64,000 bases of DNA from Sorangium cellulosum (GTDB lineage: Bacteria > Myxococcota_A > Polyangia > Polyangiales > Polyangiaceae). Positions 45,990 to 59,100 of this stretch are shown in pieces. Within the stretch, counting starts at the first letter, position 1. Each line of letters begins with the position of its first letter. The notes beneath the pieces are model-generated. The model searched no databases. It saw nothing but the letters and a program-made list of their open reading frames with translations, and had not been told where the DNA came from. The stretch covers positions 7,704,501 through 7,768,500 of the forward strand of contig NZ_CP012670.1 of NCBI RefSeq assembly GCF_004135735.1, in the 5' to 3' direction. The translations under genes were made by a program, and so were the position numbers.

Positions 45990-46114
45990 GAGCGGCGGTC
46001 ACCCGCACAGGAGACGGGTCCAGCTCGGCGTTTTCGGCGCGGAAGCGCACTCGAGTGCGCTGAGCACCGAAAACGTCGAGATGGGCCCGTATCCGAAGCG
46101 GGTGACCGCCGCTC
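45990..46114. repeat. 125-bp near-perfect palindrome with nested dyads
   Basis: Outer arms GAGCGGCGGTCACCCG (45990-46005) and CGGGTGACCGCCGCTC (46099-46114) are perfect complements. Inner arms CTCGGCGTTTTCGG (46024-46037) and CCGAAAACGTCGAG (46067-46080) differ at one base. The centre is an 18-bp perfect palindrome AGCGCACTCGAGTGCGCT (46044-46061). All three share the same centre at about 46052, and the segments between them also pair partly. It resembles a MITE or REP-type element without a transposase. Confidence 0.88.
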
Positions 46115-46130
46115 GCGCTCGCGCTCGAGC

Positions 46131-46155
46131 AAGAACGGCCACGTCGCCGTGGCCG
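46131..46155 (-). terminator. Intrinsic-type terminator of the HU gene
   Basis: CGGCCACG (46136-46143) and CGTGGCCG (46148-46155) form an 8-bp stem with a four-base loop; on the minus strand it is followed by TTCTTG. It lies 30 bp past the HU stop. Confidence 0.55.
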
Positions 46156-46184
46156 CTCTGCGCTCCGCGGTGAGATCCGGCAGG

Positions 46185-46523
46185 CTACAGGAGCGCGTCC
46201 TTGATGGCCTTGATCGGCCGAGCCCGGACCGACTTGCTCGCCGGCTTGGCGGCGAACGTCATCGGCTGCTTGGTAAACGGGTTGATCCCCTGGCGCGCCT
46301 TCGTCGCAGGGCGCTTGACCACCCGGAACTTCGCGAAGCCCGGCAGCGTGAACACGCCCGACTTCTTGAGCTCGCGATGACCGATCGTGATGAGGGACTC
46401 GAGAACGTTCTTCACCTGCTTGCGGCTCAGCTCATCACCGGCAGCTTCGGTGATGGCCTGGATCAGGCCGCTCTTGCTCAACGTCTTCTTCGCGCCGCCC
46501 CCGGCCGTCTTCTTGGTTGCCAT
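46185..46523 (-). CDS. HU/IHF-like histone-type DNA-binding protein with Lys-rich N-terminus
   Basis: Nucleoid-associated protein of 112 residues. The HU fold is clear: LSKSGLIQAITEAAGDELSRKQVKNVLESL, GVFTLPGFAKFRVVKRPATKARQGINPFTK with the beta-arm (GINPFTKQ). Before it is a basic leader (ATKKTAGGGAKKT), and after it a basic tail (AKPASKSVRARPIKAIKDALL), which resembles eukaryotic histone H1-like tails. I take ATG at 46523 because GAGGAG lies six bases upstream; an ATG at 46541 would add MSEESA without a good site. Homodimer or heterodimer function cannot be told. Confidence 0.9.
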   Translation of the reverse strand: MATKKTAGGGAKKTLSKSGLIQAITEAAGDELSRKQVKNVLESLITIGHRELKKSGVFTLPGFAKFRVVKRPATKARQGINPFTKQPMTFAAKPASKSVRARPIKAIKDALL

Positions 46524-46919
46524 GGCACTCTCCTCGGACATGAGCTCGCGCGCGACACCTCGTCGCGCACAGCCTTAGCGAACCTTACACACGGCACAGG
46601 ACAAAAAAAGACAAAACTGCGGGGAGAAATCGCGATTTCTGAGCTCGGGCATCGCGCGGACCCCTGAAAGGCCGCGCCGGAGCGGCGCGCCAGAGGGGGG
46701 TACGCGCCGCGAGGATGGCCGGCCTGCGCGGCGCCGCCGCCCGCCGGAGAGGGCCCCAAGAGCGCCGAAAAGCGCATGGATTCGAGGGCTTCCGCCCCTC
46801 CAGCGCGCCGCCTCGGGCGGCCGCAAGGCAGGTCGCCGCGACCAGGGCATACAGGACGAGGCGCGCGGAGGGGGGTTTAGCCGGCGGGGACTCGGGGCCC
46901 GCCCTAGTCCCACCCGTCC

Positions 46920-46947
46920 GGAGTCCGGCCAGCGATGGCCGGACTCC
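46920..46947. repeat. Perfect 11-bp stem hairpin
   Basis: GGAGTCCGGCC (46920-46930) pairs perfectly with GGCCGGACTCC (46937-46947) around AGCGAT. No T-tract follows on either strand. Confidence 0.75.
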
Positions 46948-47046
46948 TGCGCCCCTTCGCGGCGGCTCCGCACGGGCGGGCCTAGCCTTGTTTCCTCGGG
47001 CCTCCGCCCCGAGCCCCGGCGCCCGTCGCGCAGCCGCCCTGGTCCC

Positions 47047-47082
47047 GCGCGACGGCGATCCTTCGCGGGATCGCCGTCGCGC
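47047..47082 (-). terminator. Strong hairpin 45 bp past the giant TPR gene
   Basis: GCGCGACGGCGATCC (47047-47061) pairs perfectly with GGATCGCCGTCGCGC (47068-47082) around a six-base loop. It lies 44 bp downstream of the minus-strand TPR gene stop. A T-tract is absent, so it may stop transcription poorly or protect the mRNA 3' end. Confidence 0.5.
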
Positions 47083-47125
47083 GGTGCGGGTCTGCCCGGC
47101 GCCGGCCAGGCGCTGTTCGGCGCCT

Positions 47126-50100
47126 TTAACCGGCGCGCAGCTCGTCGAGCAGCGCCCGGGCCGCCTCGAGCGACCCATCCTCGGAGACCGACCTGTCGAG
47201 CATCAGGCGAGCTTTCCGGCGATCCCCGGCGGCGAGCGCCATGGCCCCGAGGTGGTAATAGGCCACCGCGCGCGCGGCCGGCGTGGTGCCGCCTTCTCCC
47301 GGCTCGGCGGCAATCTTCATCATCGTCACCGCCCGGTAGGCGCGCGCCGCGAGATCCTGCTCCCCGAGCTCGAGCGCGCTCTCGCCAAGCTCCATGGCGA
47401 GCCCGCCGTTCTGTGGGTCGTTCTCGAGCGCCCTCGAGAGCGCGGTCAGCGACTCGCGCGCATTGCCCTCGGCGGCCTCGATCCGCGCGATGCGGTGGTA
47501 GACGGCGCCGAGCAGCCTCGAGCGACGACCCTTGTTGGCGGCGATGAGCTCCAGTGTGACGGCGCGCGCCTCCGCGGGGCTGCCCGCGATCGTCAGCGCG
47601 TCGATGAGCAGGAGGGCCACGTCGTGCTCCTCCGGCCTGAGCGAGCGCGCCTCCCGGAGCACGGGGATCGCCTGCGCCGCGTCGCCGGCGTCGAGGAGCA
47701 GGCGGCCGGCGCGGACGAGGAGCGTGAAGCGGCCAGCCACGTCGGACGCGGCCGCGGCGTCCTCGAGCGTCATGGCGGCGAGCTCGCGGCTCGCGCCGAT
47801 CTCCGCGTACAGCGCGCGCAGGCGGTCGCGGATCTCGGCGTGGCCCGGCGCGGCGCGGAGCGCGCGCTCGAGCCCGCCGCGGGCGTCGGCCAGGTGGCCC
47901 GCCCGCGCGCAGGCGTCGGCGAGGCGCAGCGCGGTGGCGACGAGCGCGTCGCCCTCCTCCAGCGCGATGAGCCGGCGGTAGACGGCGCTCGCGGCGTCCC
48001 ACCGCCCGGCGGACTCCTCGAGGCCGGCGAGCGCCCTGAGCGCCGCGCGATCCCTGGTGTCCGCCTGGAGCAGGTCGCCGAGGTGGGCGCGCGCGCGGTC
48101 CCGGTCGCCCGCGCGCGCGAGGATCTCGGCCAGCCGGAGCCGGAGCGACCGCGGCGTGACCGCGCCCGCGCCGCCCGGCGGGGGCGCCGCGGCCGCGCCC
48201 TCGCCCTGGCCAGGCCGCGCGATCGCGCGCTCGAGCTGCGCCACGAGCTCGCCCGCGTAGTCGGCGCCGCCGAGCGCGTAGGCGCGCTCGAGATCGGCGA
48301 GCGCGCGCTCCCCCTCCCCGAGCGCCTCGTGGACCTCGGCCCGCGCGCGGTAAAGCCACGGGTCGTCTGGGCTCGCCTCGAGCGTCGCCGTGAGCGCGCG
48401 GACCGCGCAGGCGTGCTCTCCCGCCGCGCCGCACGCGTCGATGAGCGCGCGCAGGACGTCGCGATCGCCGGGGGCGACGCCGAGGGCGCGCTCCAGGAGT
48501 TCGGCCGCGGCCGCGGCGTCGCCCGCGCGGTCGCGGAGGATCTCGGCCGCGCGGCAGAGGCGCTCGACGCGCGCCTCGGCCGAGCCCTCGACCTCGGCCC
48601 CGAGGACGTGGAGCTCCGCGAGCGCGGGCCACGCCTCGCGGGCCGCGTAGCGCGACGCGAGCTCGTCGCGGAGCCGGTCGCTCGTGGGGCAGGCGGCGTA
48701 GCCGGCCCTGAGGGCGGCCTCGGCCGCGGCGTCGTCGCCCCGCGCGCCGTGGAGCTCCGAGAGCTCGAGGGCGAGCCTCGCCGCCTCGCCCCCCTGCTCG
48801 AGGCGCAGCAGCTTCTCGAGCGCGTCGATGAGATCGTCGGCGCTGCCCTGCTCGCGGCCGAGCCGCTCGAGGGCGCGGAGGACGTCGCGGCTCCTGCCGT
48901 CCCAGTCGGCGGCCGCGAGGTAGACGTCGCGCGCGGCGCGATCGTCGCCCCGCTGCTCGAGCAGGGCGCCGAGGCGCATCGAGATCGACACGATCGAGCC
49001 GACGTCCGCGCGATCCTTCGCGGCGTCGAGCTGGAGCGCGAAGAGCTCGGAGAGCTCCTCGGTGCGGCCGGCCTCCTCGAGCATCGTGGCGAGCAGGATG
49101 GCGGCCTCCACCTGCGCCGGGTCCTCGTCGAGGATGTCGCGGAGTAGGAGCGCCGCCTCGTCCGGGGACTCCCGCGCGAGCAGGCGCGCGCGCTCCAGGC
49201 GCAGCGCGCAGCGCTCGGAGATGTCGTCGACGAGGGGGATCGTCTCCTCGAGCAGCGCCGACAGGCGCGCGGCGTCGCCGCTCCGCCTGTACACGCCGGC
49301 GAGCGGCATCCAGATCTCGCGCTCGGCGGGCTCGCGGCCGCGGAGCTCCTCGTAGAGCCGCGCGGCCCGGCGGAGGTCGTCGAGCGGGCCGGCGGCGAGC
49401 CCCGCGGCGCGCAGCAGGAGCGCGCGCTCCTCGTCGGGCGCCGACACGCGCGCGGCGCGCTCGCACAGCCACGCCGCGGCCGCGACGTCGCCGGCCTCCT
49501 CGCGCAGCTCGGCCAGCGAGACGAGCGCCCACGCGGCGCCGGGCGGATCGGACGGGGGGGACGAGGCCGAGGCGACGATGCGCTGCAGGATCGACTCGGC
49601 CTGCTCGCGATCGCCGAGCGCGCGGGCGGTGCGGACCGCCTCCTCGAGGACGCCCGGGCCCTCGATCTCCGCGAGCAAGAGGAGCGCGTCCACGAGGGCG
49701 CGCAGGCGCCCGCTCTGCCGCGCGAGGCGCTCGAAGAGGCGGATCCCGCGCGGGTGCCTCGGGTCGGTGCGGAGCGCGCCCCGCAGGATCGCCTCGGCGC
49801 GGTCCGGCTCTGCGTCGAGCTCGAGCGCCTCCTCGAGCAGCGAGATCGCCTCGTCGACCGCCGCCGCGTCCGACGCGAGCAGCGCGGCCAGGCGGTAGCG
49901 CGGGTCGGCGCGATCCGCGCGGCCGGGCGGCGCGCCGTCGGCGGACGCCGCGCGCGGGGGCGCGGGCGCCGCGTCGGCGAGGGCGATGCGCTTGCGGAGG
50001 ACGTCGGCCAGCGCGGCGCGGTCGCCGAGGCGGTCGTAGAGGCCCTCGAGGGCGCGCCACAGCGCCTCCACCTCTGCGCGCGCCTCGCCCGCGGCCGGCG

Positions 50101-53100
50101 CCCTGGCCGCGATCCTCGCCTCGGCGCGGCGGTAGACGGCCACGGCGCGCTCCGGGCCCTCGGGCGCGAGCTCCAGGGCCCGGCCGAGGCGCAGGAGGAG
50201 CGCGACCTCGTGCGGCTCGCCCGCCGCGCGGGCGACGAGCCGCTCGAGCAGATCGAGGACCCTGTCCACCTGGTCGAGGCGGCGCGCGAGCTCCAGGGCG
50301 GCGTCGTGGGCGGCGCCTGCGCCCGGGGCGAGCTCGAGGGCGCGGAGGCGGGCGCCGAGCGCGGCCTCCGGGCGATCGAGCGGCCCCTCGTAGAGCGACG
50401 CGAGCTCGGAGAGCGCCGCGGCGGCGTCCTCGGCGGGCTCCAGGATGGGGCCCGTGAGCCGGGCCTCGAGGGCGCGGGCGAGCAGGTCGTGGCGGCCGCG
50501 GGCGCGCAGCGCGGCGAGGAGCTTCTGGTGCTCCGACTCGCTCTCGCGCGCGGCCTCGAAGGCGGACTCGACGTACTCGACCTCGCGCTCGGGCGCGCCC
50601 TGCCGCTCCGCGATCTCGCCGAGGGCGAGCAGGACCTCGGCCCGGCTGAACGACGTGGCCGAGGGGCGGCTCAGGCTGGAGCGGGGCGGCAGCGTGCTCC
50701 GCCGCGCGCCGGAGGGCCCCTCGCCGTCGTCCCGGGGCCGGCGCGCGACGAGCAGGAGCGCGCGGTAGGCGCGGTGCGCGCGATCGAGCTGGCCGTCCTC
50801 GAAGGCGAGGCCGGCGAGGCCGTGGAGCGCGTCGGGGTGCGCGGGATCGACGCGCAGCGCGTTGTCGAACTCCGCCATGGCGCGGGCGCGATCGCCGGTG
50901 GCGAGGGCGACGCGCGCGAGCTCGTAGTGGACGAGCGCGCGCTCCTTGGGGCGGCGGCCGCCGAAGTCGGCGATGATCCCGCGCAGCGCCGCGGTCGCGT
51001 CCTCGGTCCTGCCCGCGGCGGAGAGGGCCCGGCTCCGCGAGAGGCGCAGCGAGAGGTCGTCCGGGGCGAGGGCGATCGCCTCGTCGAGGAGCGGGATCGC
51101 GGCGGCGGGCGCGCCGCCGCGCGTGAGGTAGAGGTCCGCGGCCTCGCGCAGGAGCGCGAGGCGGGCCTGCGCCTCGTCCGCGCGCGCGGCGTCGCCCGCG
51201 ATGAGCTCGGCCAGGGCGATCCACGCGCCCGCGGCGCGGTAGAGGTAGGCGAGCCGCTCGCGGAGGGGCGCGGGCCGCGCCGCGCGGGGCAGCGCCCGCT
51301 CGAGGGCGGCGCGGGCGCGATCGGCCTCCCCGGCGGAGAGGTGCGCCTCGGCGAGGCGGAGCGCGGCCGCGTGCAGCTCCTCGGGCGACGCGCCCGCGGC
51401 GAGGCGCTCGAGCGCCTCGGCGGCCGCCGCGTGCTCGCCGCGGCGCGTGAGCAGGCGGGCGAGGGCGTCGAGCGCGACGGCCGAGCCGAGGTCCGCGGCG
51501 CGGCGGTAGCTCGCGATCGCGCGCTCGGGCTCGGCGAGCTCGTGCTCGGCGAGCGACGCGGCCTTGAGCCAGAGCTCGGCGGCCGGGGGGCCGCCGCCCT
51601 CCGCCTCGCGCGCGGTCGCCTGCTCCTCGCAGAGGAGCATGAGCTCGCGGTGCAGGCCGCCCTCCTCGAGGAGCGCAGCGAGCCGCTCGATCGACGCGGC
51701 GTGGCCCGGGCTCTCGGCGAGGTTCTCGCGGAGCCGGGCGATCGCCTCGGCGCCGCGCCGCGCCGCCGCGAGCAGCTCCGCGGCGTCGCACCGGAGCGCG
51801 ACGCGGCGCGCGGCGTCGCTCGAGGCCGCGATCTGCCGCTCGCGCAGGCGCACGAGCTCCTCGCGCCGCGGGGCGCCGGCGTCGCGGAGCAGCGCCGCGA
51901 GGCGCTCGCCGACCGGCTCGTCCGCCGGGTCCTCGTCGAAGAGCGCGCCGTAGAGGGCGATCGCCTCCTCGGGCTCCGCCGCCTCGGCGGCCACGCGCCG
52001 GAGCCGCCGCCGCTCGCCGGACGGGAGCGGGAGCGCGGCGCCGCGCCGGCAGAGCGCGACGATCTGCGGCCCCTCGCCCGCGTCCGCGAGCATGCCGACG
52101 AGCGCGTCGATCGCCCACAGGGCCGCGCGCGCGGGGGGCCACGCGGCGGGGCTCGGCGGCGGCGCCTCCTCGTCGTCGTGGAGGCGCCGCGCGGCGAGCT
52201 CGAGGAGCTCCGCGGCGATCTCGCGGGCCCGCGCCGCGTCGCCGACGACATCGCGCGCGGCCTCGACGGCCTCGCGGTAGAGGGCGAGATCGTGCCCGGT
52301 CGCCGCCGCGAGCCGGAGCAGCGCCGCGACGAGCGAGGGCCCGGGCCGGCGCCGCTTGAGCTCCACGAGCTCGAGCAGGATCGCGCTGTCCCCGGGGTCG
52401 TGGAGGAGCGCCTGCTCGAACGCGCGCTCGGCGGCGTCCTCGTCGGCGCGCGCGTCGCGGTGAAAGCGCCCGACCCGGAAGGTGAGGTCGCGGAGCGTGG
52501 CCGCGGGGACGTCGCCGCGGCGCTCGAGCGCGGGGAGCGCATCGGCGATCGTCTGCCAGCGGCCCGCGGCGTCGGTGAGCCGCGTCAGGTCCGCGGGCGG
52601 CTCGGCGCCGGGCGACAGGAGGAAGGCGCGGAAGGCGAGCTCGAAGGCGCCCTCGCGATCGCCGCCGCGCTCCTCGAGCAGCGCCGCCGAGGCCTTCAGG
52701 ACGGCGACCCGCGCGGCGTCCGTCTCGGCCGCGGCGAGCCGCGGCTCGAGCAGCGCGATCTGGCCGCGCCAGTCGCCCGCGGCGACGCAGAGATCGAGCA
52801 GCGCGGAGACCGCGGCGACGAGCGCGCCGCGGTGCTCGGGCGAGGCCGGATCGACGCGGCGGAGCAGCTCCGCGAGGCCCGCGCGGGCCGAGGGCGCGCC
52901 GGCGTCGTGGACCCCGCCGGCGTCCTCGCCCCGTCCGGCGTCCCCGTCCTGTCCGCCGTCGCCCCATCCGCCGTCCGCGCCCTGCCCCGCGCCCCCGCCC
53001 GCGGCGTCCTCCCCGCCCTGCCCGCGCGCGGCCTGCTCGGCCTCGTGCGCGCGGCGGTAGGCGGCGACGGCGCGCTCCCACGCGAGCGTGCGGTCGCGGT

Positions 53101-56100
53101 GCACGTCGCCGAGCCGGAGGTAGAGCGCCGCGCTGCGCGCCGCGCCGGGGCCGGGAGGAGATGCGCCAGCCGCCGACGCCTCGGCCTCGAGCAGCGCGAC
53201 GAGGTCGTCCCAGCGCTCGGCGCGCGCGTAGAGCGCGGCCAGCGCGTCCCCGCTCTCCGGGTCGGGCGCGAGCTCCTCGCGGACGCGGCGCCAGACGGCG
53301 ATGGCCCGCTCGGTGTCGCCGAGCTCGCGCTCGAAGAGGCGCGCCACGCGCCCGAGGTCGCGCCGGGCGCCCTCGCCGCCCCGCGCGGCCGCGCGGCGCT
53401 CCAGGACGGTCGCGAGCTCGCGGAAGCGGCCGGCCCCCTCGAGGATGGCCACGAGGCCGTCGAGCGCCTCGAGGTCGTCGCCGTCCTCGGCGAGGCGCGC
53501 CGAGTACGCCGCGATCGCCCGCGCCTCGTCGCCCAGCCGCGACGAGGCGAGCCGCGCGAGCTCGCCCAGCGCCGCGCGCCGGGCCGCGGGGTCCCTCTCG
53601 AGCGCCGCGAGCGTGTCGAGCACGTCGCACCGCTCGGCCGCGCGGTCGCCCTCGGCGAGGAGCCGATCGAGCGCGCGGGCGGCGCCGAGCGCGGCCTCGT
53701 CGTCCCCGTGGCGCTCGGCCAGCGAGGAGAGCCGGCGGAAGAGCGCGATCGCCCCGTCGGCGTCGTGGAGCCGGTCGCGGCGGAGGAGCGCGGCCTCGCG
53801 CACGAGCGCGAGCGCCTGCGCCGCGTCCACGGCGCGGGGCTCGGCCGCGGCGAGGACCTCGGCGAGGCGATCGTGCCGGCCGAGGCGCTCGGCCAGCTCG
53901 GCGAGCTCCGCCCGGTCGCCCTCGCCCGCCGGGCTGAGCTCGACGAGCTCGGCCAGCCGCTCGAACGCGCCCGGCTCGTCGCCGAGGGCGTCGCGGCGGA
54001 GGCGCACGATCTCGCGCAGCAGCGCGGGGCGATCGCCCGCGCCGGCGCCCTCGAGCTCGATCTCGAGCACGCGCGCGAGGTCCTCGGGCCTCCCCTCGGC
54101 GCGGTAGCGCTTCGCGAGCAGGACGGCCGCGCGCTGCCGCGCCGCGCGCGCGAGCGGCGCGCCGGCCCGGCCGGGGGTCGCCTGCTCCTCCGGGATCGCC
54201 GCGAGGATGCGCTCGAGCAGATCGAAGGCGGCGCGCGGCGCCGGGACGCCGTCCAGCATCTGCTCGACGACGGCGAGCGCCGACGCGGCGTCGCCGACGC
54301 CGTCGATCCAGAGCAGCGCGACGCGCTCGCGGAGCCGCTCCGCGGCGTCGCCGGAGAGCCTCGGCAGCTCGGCCGCGAGCAGCTCGATGAGCGCGCGGTG
54401 CCGGCCGTGCCGCTCGTAGAGCCGCTCGAGCGCGGCGCGCGTGCGCGCGTCGTCCTGGAGCGGCAGGAGCAGCTCCAGGTAGCGCATGGTCCGCTCGCCG
54501 TCGCCAGCGAGATCGCGCGCGACGGCCGCGGCGTCCTCCAGCAGGAAGACGCGATCGTCGGCCGACGAGGTGCGCTCGAGCGTCGCGTCGTAGAGCGCGA
54601 AGAGGTCGTCCCAGCGCTCGGCCGCGTTGTAGGCGAGCTTCAGCCGCTCGAAGCCCCAGAGCGAGCCGGGCACGAGCTCGACGAGCCTCCGGAGCAGCGA
54701 CAGGACGACATCCGGCGCGTCGAACCACTCCTCGTGGTGCTCGACGGCCCGCCGGCCGATCTCCTCGACGATGTCGGGCGGCAGCGCCGCGCCCGCGCGC
54801 TCGTCCGCGAGCGCCGCGGCGTACGCGGCCGCGACGCGCTCGGGCTGCTCGGCGCGGCGCCCGAGGTCCTCGAGCCGATCCCAGAGGGAGAGCTCGCCCG
54901 GCAGCTCGGAGACCGCGCGCAGCGCGACGTCGAGGCCCCGCGCGGGGCGCTCCTCGTGGAGGTCGAGCAGGCGCTCGAACCAGCCGCGCCGGATCGCGGC
55001 GCCCTCCTCGGCGGCGAGCCTGCCCGCGTCGAGCGCGCCGCGCAGGGAGCCGAGCGGCGCGGTGTCGGCCGGCGCGCGCGGCGCGGCCTCGATCGCCGGC
55101 GCAGGCGCGCTCGCGAGCAGCGTCTCGAGCAGCGCGGCGCGCGCATCGGGGTCGTCGAGCGCGTCGCACGCCCGCTCGAGGAGCAGCGCGGCGCGCGCCT
55201 GCGCCTCGGGGCGCGCGAGCGTGCGCTCGGCGATCTCGAGCACCGCGGGCTCGACCGTCCCCGCCTCGATCGCGGGCGCGATCGCGTCGAGCGCCTCCGC
55301 GGGCCGGTCCAGCCGGTCGAGCAGGAGCGTCGCGAGCTCGACGTCGAGCGCCACGCGCGCGCCGCCCTCGCTGCGCTCGCGGCGCGCCGCGAGCACCTCG
55401 GCCGCGCCCTCGTGGTCGCCGAGCTCGGCGAGCAGGCGCCCCCGCGCCGCGAGCGCGTCGTCGTTCTCCGGATCCGCCTCGAGCAGCCGGGCGTAGAGCG
55501 CCGCGGCCGCCGCGCGGTCACCGATCTCCTCCTCCCACGAGGCCCACGCGGCGAGCGCCCGGAGGCGCTCCTCCTCGCGCGCGCGCTCCGAGAGCAGCGT
55601 GAACAGCCACCGCCGGTCCACGCGGCGCGCGAGCGTGTCGGGGCTCTCCGCGAGGAAGCCGCTGAACGCCTCGAGCGCGGCGGGGTCGAGCGGCGCCGGC
55701 GCGGCGTCGCCGTCGACGGGGGGCGCGAGCAGGCGCCGGTAGACGACGGCGGCGTCGTCCTGCCGGTCGGGATCGGCGGCGAGCACGCGCGCGAGCGCGG
55801 CATCGATCGCGCGGACCCGCGCCGCGGCCTTCGCGGCGGGCGCGCCCGAGGGGGGCGCGCCGCCCTCCCCGCCGGCCCGCACGCGGTCGCGGAGCCAGAG
55901 CGCGGCGTCGACGAACCGCGACGTCGCGCGCGCGCGGGTCGCCGCGCCCTCGAGCGCGGCGAGCGCGGCGAGCGCCTCCTCGTCGCTCGGCGCGGTGTCG
56001 AGCATGACCTCGCACACGGCGGTGAGCCGGTCCCAGGCCCCTTGCCCGCGGTAGAGCGACACGAGGCGGCCGGCGGCGTCGCGGTGCCTGGGCGAGACGG

Positions 56101-59100
56101 AGAGCACGCGCTCGTAGAGCTTCTGGGCCCGCTCCGGATCCGCGAGCGGCCCCTCGGCGAGCGAGGCGGCGCGCTGCCAGGCCGCCACCGCGGCCTCGAC
56201 GTCGCCCTCCGGGGCGGCGCCCGCCGGCGCGGCGCCCTCGCCGCCGATCCCGAACGCCGCCAGATCGCCGAGCCGCTCCAGCCAGAGCGCCTCGTCGTGC
56301 GGATCGGCCGAGGCGGCGACGCGCCGCTCGAGCGCGTCGCGGAGCAGCGACGCGTCGCCGGCCGAGCGCGCGAGCGCCTCCATCGCGGAGAGCGCCGCCT
56401 CGGAGAGCGCGGCGCCGCTCGCGAGGATCGCGCGGTAGTGGGCGGCGGCGCCCGGCGCGTCCCCGCCGCGCTCGGCCGCCTCGGCCATGCGCAGCTCGTG
56501 CGCGACGCGCTCCCCGGGCGCGACGGCGGGGAGCCGCTCGGCGAGCGCGCCGTAGAGCGCGTCCCACGCCTCGCCCGCCGCGTACGTCTCGAGCAGCGCC
56601 TCGTACGCCGCGTCGTCGCCCGCGTCGTCCTCGATGGCGGCGCGGTAGGTCGCGGCCGCGCCGGAGAGGTCGCCGAGGTCGCGGCGCTGGATCGTGCCGA
56701 TCGCGTGCAGGAGCTCGCGCCGCCGGGCCGGCGAGCACGGCTGCGCGAGCGCCTCGCGGTAGAGCGCGAGCCGCTCCTCGGGGCTGCCCTGCTCGCGCAG
56801 GAGCGCGTCGACGCGCGCGATGAGCTCGGGCGACGAGGGCTCGAAGGCGAGCGCCCGCCGGTACAGGGCGAGCGCCTGCGCCACGTCGCCGCTCGCGAGC
56901 AGCGCCTCGCCCGCCCGCCGCGCGAGGTGCGACAGCGCCGGGCTGTCCACCGCGCGCTCGCCGAGCGCCCCGGCGAGCGCCCGCGCGCGCCGCGCCGACT
57001 CGCCGCCGTGCTCGGTGAGCCGCTCGATCTCGGCGACCCACCGCGCGATCTGCTCGGGCGCGGCCGCGGTCGCGAGGGAGAGCCCTCGCGCCGCGAGCTC
57101 CAGCGCCTTCCTCGGGTCCCCGAGCTCGCGCTCGGCCACGGAGGCGGCCTCCTCGAGCGCCGCGAGCCTGCCCGCGGCCGCGGCCCTGGCCGGCGCGCCC
57201 TCGGCCTCGGCCGCCGCGCCCTCGGCCGGCGCGGCGGGCGCGATCTCCGCCCGCGTCTCGAGCACCCGCACGAGCAGCGGCGCCGCGCCCTCGGCGCGCG
57301 CGACCGGCTCGAGCACCGCGCAGGCGGCGAGCCGCAGCGCGTCCGGGAGGAGCAGGCGGGCGCTCGGGCGCGACGCGGCCGGCTCGGCGCCGCCGCTGGG
57401 GCGCGACGCGGCCGGCTCGGCGCCGCCGCCCGGGGGCGGCCCCAGCATCTTCTCGACCGCGAGCCGGCTCGGCCGGTCGGTCGGATCGAGCGCGAGCGCC
57501 TCGCGGTACGCGGCGAGCGCGCCGGCCGGATCGTCGAGCCGCGCCATGCGGATCGCGCCCACCCGGGCGAGGACCGCGGCGCGCTCCTTTCCGTGCGCGA
57601 GCTCGGCCTCGGCCTCGAGGAGCGCCTCGAGCTCGGGCCAGCGCCGCTCCTGCTCGAGCAGCGGGATGAGCCGCGCGTGCGCCTCGCGCGACGCCCCGAA
57701 CGCGGCGATGAAGCGGCGCCAGGCGGCGACGGCGGCCGGCGCGTCCGGGAGCCGGGTGCGCAGCTCGGCCGCGCGGAACGCGAGCTCCCGCGCCGCGCGC
57801 CGGTCCGGCTCGGCCTCGGCGCGCCGCTCGAGGACCCACGCGAGGCCCTCGTGCGCGTCGGCGGCCTCGTACAGCCGCTCGAGCGCGGCGAGCGCCGCGG
57901 CCTCGCGCGAGGATCCCGCCTCCGCGAGCCTGCGGTAGGCGGCGATCGCGCCGGCCGTGTCGCCGAGCTCGTCCTCGTAGAGCCGCGCGAGCCGCTCCGC
58001 CGCCTCCTCGCGCGCCCCGGCGTCGGCCTCGGCCTCGACGAGCCGCTCGAGCGCCGCGGCGAGCCCGCGCGTGTCGCGCTCGCGCTCGCAGAGCCGCCCG
58101 AGCCCGCGGGCGGCGCGCCGCACGGCGGCCGGGTCGGGCTCGCCGCCGAGCGCCTGCTGGTAGGACATGCGCGCCTTCCGGGCGTCGCCGAGGCCCTCGT
58201 ACAGCTCCCCGAGCTCGGCGGCGATGCGGGCGCGGAGCGGCTTCTCCTTGGCGGCGGCGGCCGCGCGCGCGAGCACCCGCGTCGCGTCGGCCTTCCGGTC
58301 GAGCGCCGACGCGAGCGCGAGGAAGCGCTCGCGCACGACCTCGTCCGCCGGGTCGACGGCGAGGATCTGCTCGGACAGCGCGAACGCCGACGCGAGGTCG
58401 CCGAGCTTCTGGAAGTGCAGCTCGACGAGGCGCCGCTGCACCTCGACGCGGCGCGGCCCGCGGAGGTTCTCGATCTGCAGGGACATCATCCGGGCCGCTT
58501 CCTGGGCCCCGCCGAGCCGCAGGTACGCCGACTCGAGCGCCGCGGCCGCGCGCACCAGGACGGTCTTGCGCGCGAGCAGGGCCTCTCCCGTCCGGAGGGC
58601 GGCCTCGTGGCCCGGGACCAGCGCGAGCACCTCCTCGACGTGCGGCAGCGCCCGCTCGATCTCCTTGAGCGGCCCGCTGTAGAGGTCGATGAGGCGCGCG
58701 CGGATCTCGAGCGCGTCGGGCGGCGCCGCCTCCGCGGCGAGCGCCTGCTCCAGCATGCGCGCGACCTCGGGGAGCCGCCCGGCCCGCGCGTAGCGCGCCT
58801 CGAGCGCCCAGCGGGCCGCGGCGTCGCCGGGCTCGATCCGGAGGATCTGCTGGAGCAGCTTGATCGCGCGCTCTTCTTCCTTGCCGCTCGCCTCGATGAG
58901 CGCGTGGGCGCGGCGGAGCAGCTCGAGCTGCTCCGCGCGGTCGGCGCGGCTGCCCGCGGCGAGGGCGTAGAGGTCGGCGAGCCTGGGCGGCTCGTCCGCG
59001 TCGAGGAGGATGCGCTCGAGCCGGGCGAAGGCCTCCTTGTGGGACGGCTGGGCGGCGAGGGCGCGCTCGAGGTAGGGGCGGGCGCCGCCGGGGTCGCCGA

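Larger units (their letters stand above)
45813..46184. other. Convergent intergenic region containing a 125-bp palindrome
   Basis: No gene recognised. The region between the plus-strand lipoprotein gene and the minus-strand HU gene holds the large palindrome (45990-46114) and the HU terminator (46131-46155). Confidence 0.6.
46524..47125. other. 600-bp intergenic region between the TPR gene end and HU
   Basis: No gene recognised. A short AT-richer segment (about 46570-46635) lies upstream of the minus-strand HU gene and may hold its promoter. Two hairpins follow: 46920-46947 and 47047-47082. The rest is very GC-rich without motif. Confidence 0.5.
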
